Numbered from the stretch's first letter, positions 17,956-27,720 are shown. The stretch is DNA of 64,000 bases from an uncultured Pelagibacteraceae bacterium (GCA_902594705.1 CACJNI010000001.1:62001-126000); one strand, 5' to 3'. The notes: generated from the sequence alone by a model not told the origin. A program made the numbers and translations.

Positions 17956-20783
17956 TAACCTAAAGACCTTAATCGTCTGACAATCTTATTAAGCCCAGTA
18001 GAATTTGAGCCTTTTATCATTAAATAATCCTCTTTTTTCAAATCGTTTTTTATAAAATTTAGAATATCATCATTAGATTTAAGTACTTTTCCCTTTTTTT
18101 GTGTTCTAATTTTGTTAAAGGTATGAACAATATACTTGCCATAAACAAATATTTTTTTGAATTTTGCTTTATTTATATCTTTTGCAGCTTCCAAATGAAG
18201 TTTCTTTGAAAATTTACCTAACTCCAACATATCTCCTAATAATAAATATTTTTTATTATGATTAATATTTAAATTATCGAATTTATTAATTGAGAACTTA
18301 AGTGATAAAGGGTTAGAATTATAACTTTCATCCAAAATATTTATTTTTTTCTTACCAACATATATTTTTTTAATATCTCCTCTACCATTGGGTATTTTGT
18401 ATTGAGAAAAAAAATTAATACCTAATTTATTAACAATTTCTAAACTTTTTAGTATTGCTAAAGATGCCAGTATGTTATCCACATAAGGCAATAGATTATT
18501 ATTAACTTTAAAATTATATACATTGGAATCTATTTGAATAACTAAAATAGAATTTCTTTTAAGCTTTTTAATATTTGATAAGCTAACGTTGGAATTTTTA
18601 TCTTTTCCAAAAGAAATAATTTCTAATTTTTTTTTTTTCGCTAAATTGCAGAAAAAATCATAAAATCTATCATCTTTATTAAGTATCATTGTTCCACTAG
18701 GATTAATATTATTGATAATTTCAGCTTTTGCTTTAGCTATATCAAATAAAGTTTTAAAATTTTTTGCATGAGCATAACTGATATTTGTAATCACTCCAAC
18801 ATCAGGAGAAATTATTCTTGATAAATTATCGATTTCACCTTTTTTATCCATTCCAATTTCAAAAACTCCAAAATTTGTATTTAAGTTTAAATCAGTTAAA
18901 GAAATAGGAACACCAAATTTATTATTATACGAATATTTTGAAAAAACTGTTGAATAGCAATTATTAAGAGATTGCCCAATTAATTCTTTAAGTGAAGTTT
19001 TGCCTGACGATCCCGTTATGGCAACATGACGAGCATTTGAAGATATTCTAATTTTTTTTGAGAATTCTGTAAGTAATTTTAACGTATTTTTTACTTTAAT
19101 TTTTTTTTTACTTGATTTTCTAATATTTTGGACAATTGCAATTTTTGCACCATTCTTAATTGCTTCATCAGCGAAATCATTCCCATTAAAAGAATTTCCC
19201 TTTATACCAAAAAAAATTTTATTTCGATTGATATCTTTTGAATTTGTAGATATTTTAAGTTTCTTTATATTATTCAATTTTTTATCACTAATTAATTCTC
19301 TAAAAATATTAAGCTTCCAATCATTTGATAAAGATTTATTTTTTAAAAATATTGATTTAGTAATAATATTTTTATCTGAAAAATTTTTTTTATTTTTATA
19401 TTCCTGGATATTTTCATGACCTTTTCCTGCAATTATTAATATCTCATCGGACTTAGAATTTAAAACAGCTTTATAAATTGCCAATTTTCTTGATGGTATC
19501 TCTATCAATTTAGACTTGGTAATAGATTTTTTAATACTTGTTCTTATTTTTTTTGGATTTTCATTTCTAGGATTATCATCTGTCAAATATATAGAGCTAC
19601 AAAATTTGTCTGCAATTTTACCCATGATTGGTCTTTTTTCTTTATCTCTCTCACCACCACATCCAAAAACAAGATTAATTTTTCTTAAACTAAATTGATT
19701 TTTAATATTTTCTAAGCATGTTTTGAGTGCTTCAGGTGTGTGTGCATAATCTAAAATAATAATAGAATTATCTTTAGTTTTTCCAACCAATTCTAATCTG
19801 CCATTAACTGGCTTTATATGTTCTAGATTTTTTACAATATCGTCAATTTTTAAATTACTTTTAACAGCTGCAGCTACTGCCATTAACAAGTTCTTGATCT
19901 GAATTTCTCCAATTAATTGGGTTTTAAATTGGAATATTTTATTTTTATATAAAAATGTTACAAGCTGTAAATTATTTTGATTTTTAATTGATATCAACTT
20001 AAAGTCACATTTTTTTGTTCCAATATTTAATAAATTAAGATTTTTATTTTTTCCAATTTTTTTTAAAATTTTAGAAAATTTGATATCATTATCAAATATT
20101 AAATTGCCTTTTTTTTTCGTTAACTTTTTAAATAGAATTAATTTTGAATTTAAATAATTTTTAAAATTTTTATGGTAATCTAAATGATCTCTACTTAAAT
20201 TTGTAAAAATTGAGGTGTTAAAATTAATTCCATGTAATCTTTTTTGCTCTAATCCATGACTTGATGCTTCTAAAATTACATTTTCTATTTTTTTATTTTT
20301 TAAATTAAAGAGTAATTTATTATTTGTGATAATATCTGTTGTAGTATTGTCCAATTTTAAATTAATAGAATCAGACTTAACACCTAAAGTTCCGATTGAA
20401 GCAACCCTTTTTTTGTTAAGCTTCAAGATTTGATAATAAAAATTTGCGATAGATGATTTACCATTAGTTCCTGTCACACCAATAATATTATTAGGTTTTT
20501 TATTATAAAATTTTGATGAAAAACTAGATAAGGATAATCTTGGGTCACTAACCCTAATATAAAGTACTCCATTATTAATTCCTGTTTTGAACTTATTTGA
20601 AACAATTACTTTTGCACCGTTTTTTATTGCATTTTTAATAAAGTTGTTGCCATCAAATTTATTTCCTTTGATCGCAAAAAAAATATAGTTTTTTTTTATT
20701 TTTTTTGAATCAAAATCAAATCCTTTAAATCTAATTTCTCCATGATTTTTTTTTAAATTCTTAAAGAATTTATTTAATTTCAT
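17955..20783 (-). CDS. MurE-MurF fusion: meso-DAP ligase plus D-Ala-D-Ala ligase
   Basis: This single 942-aa frame joins two Mur ligases that are separate genes in most bacteria. Residues 1 to about 480 are MurE: an N-terminal UDP-binding region, ATP loop GVTGTNGKSS (102-111), EASSHGLEQKRL, LDYAHTPEAL, and the DNPR motif (403-406) that marks specificity for meso-diaminopimelate. Residues from about 485 are MurF: a second substrate domain (FFGIKGNSFNGNDF), ATP loop AITGSSGKTS (588-597), FEIGMDKKGEID and LDESYNSNP. Each half is close to full length, and no stop or frameshift separates them. It would add DAP and then D-Ala-D-Ala in the cytoplasm. It lies between ftsI and mraY, exactly where murE and murF normally sit. 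Confidence 0.93.
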   Translation of the reverse strand: MKLNKFFKNLKKNHGEIRFKGFDFDSKKIKKNYIFFAIKGNKFDGNNFIKNAIKNGAKVIVSNKFKTGINNGVLYIRVSDPRLSLSSFSSKFYNKKPNNIIGVTGTNGKSSIANFYYQILKLNKKRVASIGTLGVKSDSINLKLDNTTTDIITNNKLLFNLKNKKIENVILEASSHGLEQKRLHGINFNTSIFTNLSRDHLDYHKNFKNYLNSKLILFKKLTKKKGNLIFDNDIKFSKILKKIGKNKNLNLLNIGTKKCDFKLISIKNQNNLQLVTFLYKNKIFQFKTQLIGEIQIKNLLMAVAAAVKSNLKIDDIVKNLEHIKPVNGRLELVGKTKDNSIIILDYAHTPEALKTCLENIKNQFSLRKINLVFGCGGERDKEKRPIMGKIADKFCSSIYLTDDNPRNENPKKIRTSIKKSITKSKLIEIPSRKLAIYKAVLNSKSDEILIIAGKGHENIQEYKNKKNFSDKNIITKSIFLKNKSLSNDWKLNIFRELISDKKLNNIKKLKISTNSKDINRNKIFFGIKGNSFNGNDFADEAIKNGAKIAIVQNIRKSSKKKIKVKNTLKLLTEFSKKIRISSNARHVAITGSSGKTSLKELIGQSLNNCYSTVFSKYSYNNKFGVPISLTDLNLNTNFGVFEIGMDKKGEIDNLSRIISPDVGVITNISYAHAKNFKTLFDIAKAKAEIINNINPSGTMILNKDDRFYDFFCNLAKKKKLEIISFGKDKNSNVSLSNIKKLKRNSILVIQIDSNVYNFKVNNNLLPYVDNILASLAILKSLEIVNKLGINFFSQYKIPNGRGDIKKIYVGKKKINILDESYNSNPLSLKFSINKFDNLNINHNKKYLLLGDMLELGKFSKKLHLEAAKDINKAKFKKIFVYGKYIVHTFNKIRTQKKGKVLKSNDDILNFIKNDLKKEDYLMIKGSNSTGLNKIVRRLRSLG

Positions 20784-20794
20784 AATAAAATTTC

Positions 20795-22417
20795 TTAATA
20801 TTTTATGGCTAAAATAGGCCCAATTTTTTCTATTATACTTTTTGCGACTTCAACTGAAGTCCAACCAGCAGTATTGAATGGTGTTCCAATTATATTTCTC
20901 TCTTTTCCATCATTATAACTATAAACATAATCATTACTTATTTTTGGTTCATCTAATAAAACAACTAAAACGTATTTTGGAGAGGATATTGGAAAAATTG
21001 ATGCAAAAGTATTTACTTTTTTTTTCGAATATTTGCCTTCAAATGACTTCTGAGCTGTGCCAGTCTTTCCAGCAATTTCATATCCATCGATATTAGCTAA
21101 ATTAGCTGTCCCCGCAGATGAAGTAACTATCTTTCTTAAAATACTATTTATCTTTTTTGAGTTTTCTTCACTTATTATTTGTTCACCTTTTTTTAATTTT
21201 TCTTTTTTTTTTAATAAGGTTGGATTTATTTTATATCCACCATTTGCAATTATTGCATAAGCTTTTGCTAATTGAAGAGGTGTTGTTGTAATTCCGTGAC
21301 CATAAGCAGAAGTAGCCAATTTACATTTGCCCCACTTAAATGGAATGGGGGTACCAGTTTCTTCTATATCGAATTGTGTTTTATTAAGCAAATCTAAATC
21401 TTCTAAAAATCTTTTAAATTTTTCTATTCCAACCATTTGAGCAATCTTAATTGAACCAATATTTCCAGATCTAATTAATATTTGTTCAGCTGTTAGGTTT
21501 GATGGTATATCCAAATCATATTCAGAAATTGATCTTCCAGCACATTTTACTTTTTTTGGTAAATTTTTAAATAAAGTATCCACTTCAATAACATTTTCTT
21601 GAAGTCCCGCGGCTAAAGTGAAAGTCTTAAAAACAGAACCTAGTTCATAAATGCCCTTTGTAGACCTGTTTATAAATTTTTTGTCTAGAATATTCTCTCT
21701 TTTATTTAAATCAAAGTCAGGAAGAGAAACCATAGATAAAATTTCACCATTATTAATATTCATTAAAATAGCAGTACTTCCATAACTTTTAAATATATCT
21801 TGGTATTTTAATAATTCTTCCCTTGTTATATACTGAAGTTCTGTATCTAAAGTAAGATTTAAAGGATCCTTACTTGTAGTTAACTCATAATCAAATGACT
21901 TTTCTATACCTGATACACCGTTATTATCTGTATCTATTTGACCTAAAATATGGCTAAATAAATTTCCATTGGGGTAAACTCGCGCAATATTATCTTCCTC
22001 TCTTATTGATTTTTCTCCTAATAACTTAACCTTTTTAAGTTTTTCAGGTGATACCTTTTTTTTTATATAAAAAAATTTATTTCCGTTAAATTGTTCTTTA
22101 AAATTTTTGTCTGGAAAGATCAATTTTAATGAAATTAAAAGTTTATCTTTGTTGATTACTTGGTTTGGATTTATTCCTAAATTAGTTACTCGGACCGTTT
22201 TAGCTATTATATTTCCATTTCTATCCATTATAGAAGCTCTAAATTTTTCTTTTTTAATAATACTTTTTGTTTCTGGTTTTTTTTTAAAGCTTAAATAAAT
22301 GGTTTTTGCTGAAAAAGTTATTGCAATAAAAAAAAAAATAAAAAAAATAAAAGCGATACGCTCAAAAGATATTTTTAAATTCGATTTATTTTTTCTAAAT
22401 TTAAAGTTTTCTTCCAT
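20795..22417 (-). CDS. ftsI: Division-specific transpeptidase FtsI (PBP3)
   Basis: FtsI is the class B penicillin-binding protein that cross-links septal peptidoglycan. The track starts at a TTG (22432); the ATG at 22417 (MEENFKFRK, 540 aa) lies one base after the ftsL stop and is preferred. It has one N-terminal membrane anchor (FIFFIFFFIAITFSAKT), a pedestal domain (SIMDRNGNIIAKTVRVTNLGINP) and the transpeptidase motifs SVFK (Ser near 261), SGN (in RSGNIGSIK) and KTGTAQK. The C-terminal part includes FASIFPISSPKYVLVVLLDEP. All active-site motifs are intact. Confidence 0.95.
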   Translation of the reverse strand: MEENFKFRKNKSNLKISFERIAFIFFIFFFIAITFSAKTIYLSFKKKPETKSIIKKEKFRASIMDRNGNIIAKTVRVTNLGINPNQVINKDKLLISLKLIFPDKNFKEQFNGNKFFYIKKKVSPEKLKKVKLLGEKSIREEDNIARVYPNGNLFSHILGQIDTDNNGVSGIEKSFDYELTTSKDPLNLTLDTELQYITREELLKYQDIFKSYGSTAILMNINNGEILSMVSLPDFDLNKRENILDKKFINRSTKGIYELGSVFKTFTLAAGLQENVIEVDTLFKNLPKKVKCAGRSISEYDLDIPSNLTAEQILIRSGNIGSIKIAQMVGIEKFKRFLEDLDLLNKTQFDIEETGTPIPFKWGKCKLATSAYGHGITTTPLQLAKAYAIIANGGYKINPTLLKKKEKLKKGEQIISEENSKKINSILRKIVTSSAGTANLANIDGYEIAGKTGTAQKSFEGKYSKKKVNTFASIFPISSPKYVLVVLLDEPKISNDYVYSYNDGKERNIIGTPFNTAGWTSVEVAKSIIEKIGPILAIKY

Positions 22418-22418
22418 A

Positions 22419-22691
22419 CTATTCAATTTCAATTTTCAAGGTTTTTAAGTCTGTAATTTTTTTTTTTTTTAACTCTTCTTCAAAGTATTTTTGTGAATAA
22501 TCCATTAGTTTAGATGGGGAAGTAAGATAATTATAATCTAATAAAACTAACTCATAGATATCTTCTAGTGCTCTTAAATCTTCTCGTATTAGGAAAATTT
22601 TTTTATCAAGTTGTTTTGTAGAATTTTTTATTAATGTCGTTGAGATTATTAGTATAATAATTGGAATAAATATAATAGTTTTTTTAAGCAT
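22419..22691 (-). CDS. ftsL: FtsL-like cell division protein
   Basis: This is a 90-residue protein with one membrane segment at the N-terminus (IIFIPIIILIISTTLI) followed by a helical stretch (QLDKKIFLIREDLRALEDIYELVLLDYNYLTSP) that could form the FtsL/FtsB coiled coil. The first codon on the track (22694) is a TTG; the adjacent ATG is preferred. There is little sequence signal, so the name rests on size, topology and position between rsmH and ftsI. It overlaps rsmH by 8 bases. Confidence 0.75.
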   Translation of the reverse strand: MLKKTIIFIPIIILIISTTLIKNSTKQLDKKIFLIREDLRALEDIYELVLLDYNYLTSPSKLMDYSQKYFEEELKKKKITDLKTLKIEIE

Positions 22692-23676
22692 CAAAATCTA
22701 AATTTTCAATATCTTTTAAATATGTAAAATTTTTTAAAAAATTTTTAAAATCACACCCGTTTTCTATTTTATAAGCAAATCTTAGTTTTGCAGATCTAGA
22801 GGGAGGATTTATTTTAATTTCATTATATGAGGGAATTATTGGTTTTTTTTTTTCAAGATTAAAATATTTTTTAACTTTCGTGCTTTTTGGTAAATATCTT
22901 GATGTATTTTTTACTTCAGAATATTCTTTAAAAAAAAACTTCACAATTTTATCCTCAATTGAATGGAAAGTAACAACAACTATTACACCTCCTTTTGGTA
23001 AAATATTGTATGCATTTATTAGTCCATTTATTAATTCACTTATTTCTTTATTCACAAAAATTCTTAGAGCCTGAAAAATTTTAGTAGAGCTACTTTTTCC
23101 TTTTTTTTTCATTTTGATACTTTCAATGATCTCAACAAGGTCTTGTGTTTCAATTTTTTTATTTTCTCTTAATTTGACAATTTTTTTTGATATAGGTTTT
23201 GCATATTTTTCATCCCCGAAATATTTAAAAATTTTAAAGAGATTTTGTTGACTCATTTTTTTTATTACCTCGTCACAAGAAAACTCATTTAAACCCATTC
23301 TCATATCCAATTTACCTTTGCTTTTGAAAGACAAACCTCTGTTTAAGTCTAAAATTTGGTTCAATGAATAACCTAAATCAAATATTATTCCTTTAATATT
23401 TTCATTTTTAATTTGATCAATCGCAGAAAATTTTAAATTGTAAAATTTAAATCTTTTTTTATATTTTATTTGAAGTTGAGTTGCGATGCTTTTTACTGAA
23501 CTATCTCTGTCTAAAGCTATTATATTATTTGAATTATGCTCTAATATTTTTTTTGAATAACCTCCTGCACCAAATGTGCAATCAATAAATGTGCCACCAT
23601 AAAGAGGGGAAATAATACTAACTAGTTCATTTAGTAATACTGGAAAATGTTTTTCCAGATTTATGGTGGCATTCAT
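22684..23676 (-). CDS. rsmH: 16S rRNA m4C1402 methyltransferase RsmH (MraW)
   Basis: RsmH methylates N4 of C1402 in 16S rRNA and is a standard member of the division cluster. The 330-aa protein has HFPVLLNELVSIISP, the SAM-binding loop FIDCTFGAGGYSKKIL, IALDRDSS, IKGIIFDLGYSLNQIL and RGLSFKSKGKLDMRM. The C-terminal part contains FQALRIFVNKEI, VVTFHSIEDKIVKFFF and NPPSRSAKLRFAYK. All are family-typical. It normally follows mraZ directly; here ftsZ is between them. Confidence 0.95.
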   Translation of the reverse strand: MNATINLEKHFPVLLNELVSIISPLYGGTFIDCTFGAGGYSKKILEHNSNNIIALDRDSSVKSIATQLQIKYKKRFKFYNLKFSAIDQIKNENIKGIIFDLGYSLNQILDLNRGLSFKSKGKLDMRMGLNEFSCDEVIKKMSQQNLFKIFKYFGDEKYAKPISKKIVKLRENKKIETQDLVEIIESIKMKKKGKSSSTKIFQALRIFVNKEISELINGLINAYNILPKGGVIVVVTFHSIEDKIVKFFFKEYSEVKNTSRYLPKSTKVKKYFNLEKKKPIIPSYNEIKINPPSRSAKLRFAYKIENGCDFKNFLKNFTYLKDIENLDFDA

Positions 23677-23694
23677 TTATTTTTTTAAAGACCA

Positions 23695-25143
23695 TTAATT
23701 TTTTTGTCTTCTCAAAAATGCTGGAATTTCTAGATCCTCTTCCTCTTCGGAATTTATTTCATCTGGCTGACTTATTGTTTCATGATTAGTATCAGAGTTA
23801 AATAATTCAGGTGTATCATCATCACTTAATTCAAAATTTTCTAATCCATTATTCTCAGATATCTGATCATCAGTCTTATTCTCTATATCAGTGTTCAACG
23901 GAGAGACTGTGGAAACTTCAGACTGTTCTAAAGACTCGTCTGTTAGGTTGCTTGATATATCATTTAGATTGCTATTTTCGAAATTATTCGAACTCAACTC
24001 TTCATTTTTAACATCATCATCTATTTTAAGGGCGTTTGCTCCATTAGTAATTATAGAGTTACTGTTATTTGTAAATTGGAATGATTGAGTTGATCCAGAA
24101 TTAGAAAACTCAGAATAACCTGGATTTCTATTTTGAATTCTGTGGACCATATTAATAACTGATTTAGGCTCAGGCTGCTGACCATCCAAGGCTGTAGCAA
24201 CAATTGAAACTCTCATAAGACCGTCTAAATTTTCATCTGTGATAGCACCTATGATTAATTCAGCTTCTGGATCAACTTCAGCTCTTACTTTATTTACTGC
24301 CTCGTCAACTTCAAACAATTTCAAATCTTTTCCTCCTGTTATATTTACTAGGAGACCTTTAGCTCCTTTTAACGAATAATCATCAATCAAAGGATTATTA
24401 ATTGCTGATTCTGCGGCTTTAACAGCTCGACCTTCTCCTTCAGCTTGACCAGTTCCCATCATAGCTTTACCCATTGAACTCATAACCGTTTCAACATCTG
24501 CAAAATCTAAATTAATTAGCCCTGGTCTTACCATTAAATCTGTAATACTTTGTACGCCATGAAGTAAAACGTCGTTCGACAATGCAAAAGACTCTTCAAA
24601 TGTAGTTTGTTCACTAGCAATTTTAAATAAGTTTTGGTTTGGCACTACTATTATTGTATCAACATGTTTTCTTAATTCCTCCAGTCCTTGTTGCGCTTTT
24701 CTCATTCTTGAAGGACCTTCATATAAAAAAGGAAGAGTGATAACTCCTACTGTTAAAATATTTAATTCTTTAGCTGCTCTAGCTATAACATGAGCGGATC
24801 CTGTACCTGTTCCACCACCCATTCCAGCAGTTATGAAAACCATATTTGCACCTTGTAATATATTAACAATCTCATTTAATGATTCGTCGGCAGCAGCTTG
24901 TCCAATATCTAACTTTGCTCCTGCTCCTAATCCCTTTGTAAGATTAAGACCCATTTGTATTTTTGTTTGAGCCTTACTTAATCTTAAATCTTGAGCATCA
25001 GTGTTTACTGCAATAAACTCTACCCCTTGTAGTCCAGCATCAATCATACCATTGATTGCATTTCCTCCAGCTCCGCCTACTCCTAATACTAATATTCTTG
25101 GCTTTAGTTCCTTTATATCTGGTGTTTTAAAGTTTATTGTCAT
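23695..25143 (-). CDS. ftsZ: Cell division protein FtsZ (relocated next to mraZ)
   Basis: FtsZ is the tubulin-like GTPase that forms the division ring. The 482-aa protein has [15 protein letters not shown], the tubulin signature GGGTGTGS (109-116), [16 protein letters not shown] and the T7-loop region [13 protein letters not shown]. An acidic, variable linker follows from about residue 340. The conserved C-terminal peptide [11 protein letters not shown], which binds FtsA and other partners, is intact. A clear ribosome site (AAAAGGGGAG) precedes the ATG. The gene is second in the cluster, 11 bases after mraZ, and not in its usual place after ftsA. Confidence 0.97.
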   Translation of the reverse strand: MTINFKTPDIKELKPRILVLGVGGAGGNAINGMIDAGLQGVEFIAVNTDAQDLRLSKAQTKIQMGLNLTKGLGAGAKLDIGQAAADESLNEIVNILQGANMVFITAGMGGGTGTGSAHVIARAAKELNILTVGVITLPFLYEGPSRMRKAQQGLEELRKHVDTIIVVPNQNLFKIASEQTTFEESFALSNDVLLHGVQSITDLMVRPGLINLDFADVETVMSSMGKAMMGTGQAEGEGRAVKAAESAINNPLIDDYSLKGAKGLLVNITGGKDLKLFEVDEAVNKVRAEVDPEAELIIGAITDENLDGLMRVSIVATALDGQQPEPKSVINMVHRIQNRNPGYSEFSNSGSTQSFQFTNNSNSIITNGANALKIDDDVKNEELSSNNFENSNLNDISSNLTDESLEQSEVSTVSPLNTDIENKTDDQISENNGLENFELSDDDTPELFNSDTNHETISQPDEINSEEEEDLEIPAFLRRQKN

Positions 25144-25154
25144 TTTCTCCCCTT

Positions 25155-25610
25155 TTAGTTATTAAATTGTTTTTCCCATTTAAGACTTGCTCGATTAATA
25201 TTTGATTTTTTTTTTGCATTTGCCCTAAATTTTTCAAAAAGAGTTGGTTCCCAGATTTGAAATGTTTTACCTTGACCAACAAATATCATACTATTTTTAA
25301 TTTTTGCGTGTTTTAATAATTTTGGAGTTATTTGAATTCTACCCTCGCTATCGAATTGTAAATTTATACTTTCTGATAATATTGAAGTTGCAAAGTAATC
25401 CTTCTTTTCTTCAAATGGATTTAATGTATCTATTGCGTTTGATATTTTTTCTATTCTATCTTGTGGCCATGCTTCAATACAATTATTGTTAAATGATGGA
25501 TAACAAATTATTCCATTATAACCAATGTTTGACAAATATGATCTATATGATGCAGGCACTGAAACCCTTCCTTTTTTGTCTAATTTGTTTTCGTAGGTTG
25601 ATAAAAACAT
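25155..25610 (-). CDS. mraZ: Transcriptional regulator MraZ
   Basis: MraZ is an AbrB-fold DNA-binding protein that controls the division and cell-wall cluster. The 151-aa length is normal. The duplicated DxxxR motif is present as [14 protein letters not shown] and [14 protein letters not shown]. It is the first gene of the cluster and lies behind a promoter with three TGGG boxes (see separate entries), consistent with autoregulation. The start ATG (complement of 25608-25610) follows AGGA about 13 bases upstream. Confidence 0.96.
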   Translation of the reverse strand: MFLSTYENKLDKKGRVSVPASYRSYLSNIGYNGIICYPSFNNNCIEAWPQDRIEKISNAIDTLNPFEEKKDYFATSILSESINLQFDSEGRIQITPKLLKHAKIKNSMIFVGQGKTFQIWEPTLFEKFRANAKKKSNINRASLKWEKQFNN

Positions 25611-25630
25611 AAACCATATAATCCTAAATT

Positions 25631-25654
25631 TGGGTTTTTATGGGATACTATGGG
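25631..25654 (+). promoter_or_regulatory. Putative MraZ operator: three TGGG boxes, 10-bp period
   Basis: TGGG occurs at 25631, 25641 and 25651, exactly one helical turn apart, 21-44 bases upstream of the mraZ start and overlapping the -10 box. The MraZ site of Escherichia coli is known as short direct TGGGN repeats with 5-base spacers, the same 10-bp period. The repeats read on the strand opposite to mraZ. Function is inferred. Confidence 0.65.
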
Positions 25655-25673
25655 TTTTATTAATTAGCGTCAA
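25645..25673 (-). promoter_or_regulatory. Predicted sigma-70 promoter of the mraZ-ftsZ cluster
   Basis: Reading the minus strand, TTGACG and TAGTAT are separated by exactly 17 bases. Transcription would start near 25637, leaving a leader of about 27 bases before mraZ. The -10 box lies between two of the TGGG boxes, so a bound MraZ would block it. This is the best promoter match I see for the cluster. Confidence 0.65.
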
Positions 25674-25737
25674 TAGCTAATATTCGAAAAATATTAATAA
25701 ATCTTTACTATAGTTATTTGGAGTAATTCAATGATAT

Positions 25738-26089
25738 GCCAGATAAACTATAAGCCGGGTTCTGTCATTTAAACTTATCATTTATCTAGGCTTTAAATCA
25801 CTTTAAAGCTCAAGCAACTAACCCTGATGACTAGCCAAAGACTGCTTTTAGTTATTACTAACAATGTCATCTCTACTCAGTTTTGCTCCCAGTGGGGTTT
25901 TCCATGCGCTTGTTGTTACCAACCAAGCCGGTGTGCTCTTACCACACCTTTTCACCCTTGCCTCGATAAGGCGGTTTATTTTCTGTGGCACTATCCCTAA
26001 GGTCACCCTCGCCAGCAATTAACTGGCACTGTGTCTTTGTAGAGCCCGGACTTTCCTCTTTTATTAAAGCGATAAGTCGTTTATCTGGC
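25738..26089 (-). ncRNA. rnpB: RNase P RNA
   Basis: This is the catalytic RNA of ribonuclease P, which trims tRNA 5' ends. On the minus strand I see the conserved 5' core GAGGAAAGTCCGGGCT, the central AGGGTGAAAAGGTGTGG followed by GTAAGAGCACACCGG, and the 3' core ACAGAACCCGGCTTA. The ends were set by helix P1: GCCAGATAAAC at the 5' end pairs perfectly with GTTTATCTGGC at the 3' end, giving about 352 nt. It has the bacterial A-type layout. It fills most of the 528-base gap between the amidase and mraZ genes; the rest is the mraZ promoter. Confidence 0.96.
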
Positions 26090-26138
26090 TATTAATAAAT
26101 ATAATTTTTTTTTATAATATCAATACTTAATTATGCTA

Positions 26139-26837
26139 CTAAAGCATAGATTTTATAATCAAGTAGCACTCTTCATCTGCCAAACCATTAATTAACTGAG
26201 GTCTAAATCTTCTTTGGAAACTTTTTAAGATTTTAATTCGATCCAAAGGTTTTTTTGAAAAAAAATATCCAAATTTAAAGAGTAATTTATAAAACTTCTC
26301 ATTATTACTTAATTTTAATTTCCTAGTTACTTTACATTTATTATCATTAACATAGTGCCATTGACCAATTTTATATTTAGCTAATAATTTCCAAGGAAAT
26401 TTTTCTCCTGGGTCTTTCTTTCTTAATGGAGCTATATCCGAATGGCCTAAGATATTTTCTTTTTTTATTTTATATTTTTTTATCAATTTTTTCGAAATTT
26501 TTTTTATTGATTTGATTTGTTTATAATTAAAATTTGTGTATCCATATTGGTGACCAGGATTTGATATTTCTATTCCAATAGATTTCGAATTAAGTAATTT
26601 ATCTTCTTTCCAATATGAAATACCTGCATGCCAAGCTACATATAGATCAGGAACAAGTTGAATGATTTCTCCGTTTTTTTTTATGAAATAATGACAAGAC
26701 ACAGTTGATTTGAGGTTTGTGAGTTTTCGAATTGCACCTCTCTCGCTCTTCATGCCAGTGTAGTGAAATATCAGATATTTCACATCAAATTTTGTTCTCT
26801 TTTTTTTATTAAAATTTGGTGAGTAAATAATTGACAT
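26139..26837 (-). CDS. N-acetylmuramoyl-L-alanine amidase, AmpD/AmiD type, with peptidoglycan-binding domain
   Basis: The enzyme cleaves the bond between MurNAc (or anhydroMurNAc) and L-Ala in cell-wall fragments. The track start gives 243 aa; I prefer the ATG at 26837 (MSIIYSPNF, 232 aa) because it is preceded by AAGGTGAAAAA. The amidase-2 zinc residues are visible in LIFHYTGM (His), GHSDIAPLRKKDPG (His and Asp), with SCHYFIKKNGEIIQLV and VAWHAGIS between them. The C-terminus (ILKSFQRRFRPQLINGLADEE) looks like a PG-binding-1 domain, the architecture of AmiD. No signal peptide or lipobox is seen, so it is probably cytoplasmic and recycles muropeptides. It lies 49 bases upstream of rnpB, on the same strand. 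Confidence 0.85.
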   Translation of the reverse strand: MSIIYSPNFNKKKRTKFDVKYLIFHYTGMKSERGAIRKLTNLKSTVSCHYFIKKNGEIIQLVPDLYVAWHAGISYWKEDKLLNSKSIGIEISNPGHQYGYTNFNYKQIKSIKKISKKLIKKYKIKKENILGHSDIAPLRKKDPGEKFPWKLLAKYKIGQWHYVNDNKCKVTRKLKLSNNEKFYKLLFKFGYFFSKKPLDRIKILKSFQRRFRPQLINGLADEECYLIIKSML

Positions 26838-26910
26838 TTTTTCACCTTTTTTATGCATAAATTTTAACAATTTATCTTTCTATTAGTATTCATTAATATA
26901 TAACTTATTT

Positions 26911-27705
26911 ATGAAGAAACTTGCATCCTTAATAATAATATTAACATTAACCATATTATCAAATTATTCTATTGCTGGAGATGATGGTAATATAAAATTA
27001 AACGAGAGAAAAAATGGATATGTGGAAGTAAAAGATTGTTTTGAAAAAGTTAATAGAGGAATATTTGGATTTAATCAGGTCTTAGATAAAATAATTTTTA
27101 AACCATTGGCAAAAGGATATAGAATGTTCCCACAACCTATAAGATCAGGAACAAGCAATGTTTTGAATAATTTAAGTAACGTTGTGACTATACCTAATAA
27201 TATTCTTCAAGGACAAATTAAAGATGCAGGGATAAATTCAGCAAGATTAGTTATTAATTCGACAGTTGGTATTGCAGGAATTTTTGATGTGGCATCTTAT
27301 TATGGATTAAAAAAACGTGATAAAGAAGATTATGGTCAAACTTTCGGGGTTTGGGGTGCTGGTCCGGGGTGTTATTTTGTTTTACCTGTACTAGGTCCAA
27401 CTACTGTAAGGGACTCGATAGGTTCAGTAGCTAATGTTATTGGTGGAGATGCTTGGTACAATGTAACTGTTGCTAATGATACACGATATTTTTCTGAGGC
27501 AGATTATTGGGCGTCTAGGCTTGGTGCAGGAATTGACTTCAGAGCTAAGAATTTAGAGTCATTCGAAAGTCTTGAAAAAAATTCTGTTGATCTTTACGCA
27601 TCAGTAAGAAGTTTATATTTACAAGACAGATACAGAAAAATAAATAATATTGATGAAAGTACAGAAACTCTAAGTGACGACGACTGGGAAGAATTAGAAA
27701 ACTAA
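26911..27705 (+). CDS. mlaA: MlaA (VacJ) family phospholipid-transport protein
   Basis: MlaA sits in the outer membrane and removes misplaced phospholipids from the outer leaflet. The 264-aa protein has a cleavable signal peptide (MKKLASLIIILTLTILSNYSIAG) and the family core: FEKVNRGIFGFNQVLDKIIFKPLAKGY, LNNLSNVVTIPNNILQG, and DYGQTFGVWGAGPGCYFVLPVLGPTTVRD. No cysteine is present at the cleavage site, so unlike enteric MlaA it is probably not a lipoprotein. It is followed after 15 bases by mlaC. The transporter genes mlaFED are not in the window. Confidence 0.9.
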   Translation: MKKLASLIIILTLTILSNYSIAGDDGNIKLNERKNGYVEVKDCFEKVNRGIFGFNQVLDKIIFKPLAKGYRMFPQPIRSGTSNVLNNLSNVVTIPNNILQGQIKDAGINSARLVINSTVGIAGIFDVASYYGLKKRDKEDYGQTFGVWGAGPGCYFVLPVLGPTTVRDSIGSVANVIGGDAWYNVTVANDTRYFSEADYWASRLGAGIDFRAKNLESFESLEKNSVDLYASVRSLYLQDRYRKINNIDESTETLSDDDWEELEN

Positions 27706-27720
27706 TAATTTCTCATTAAT

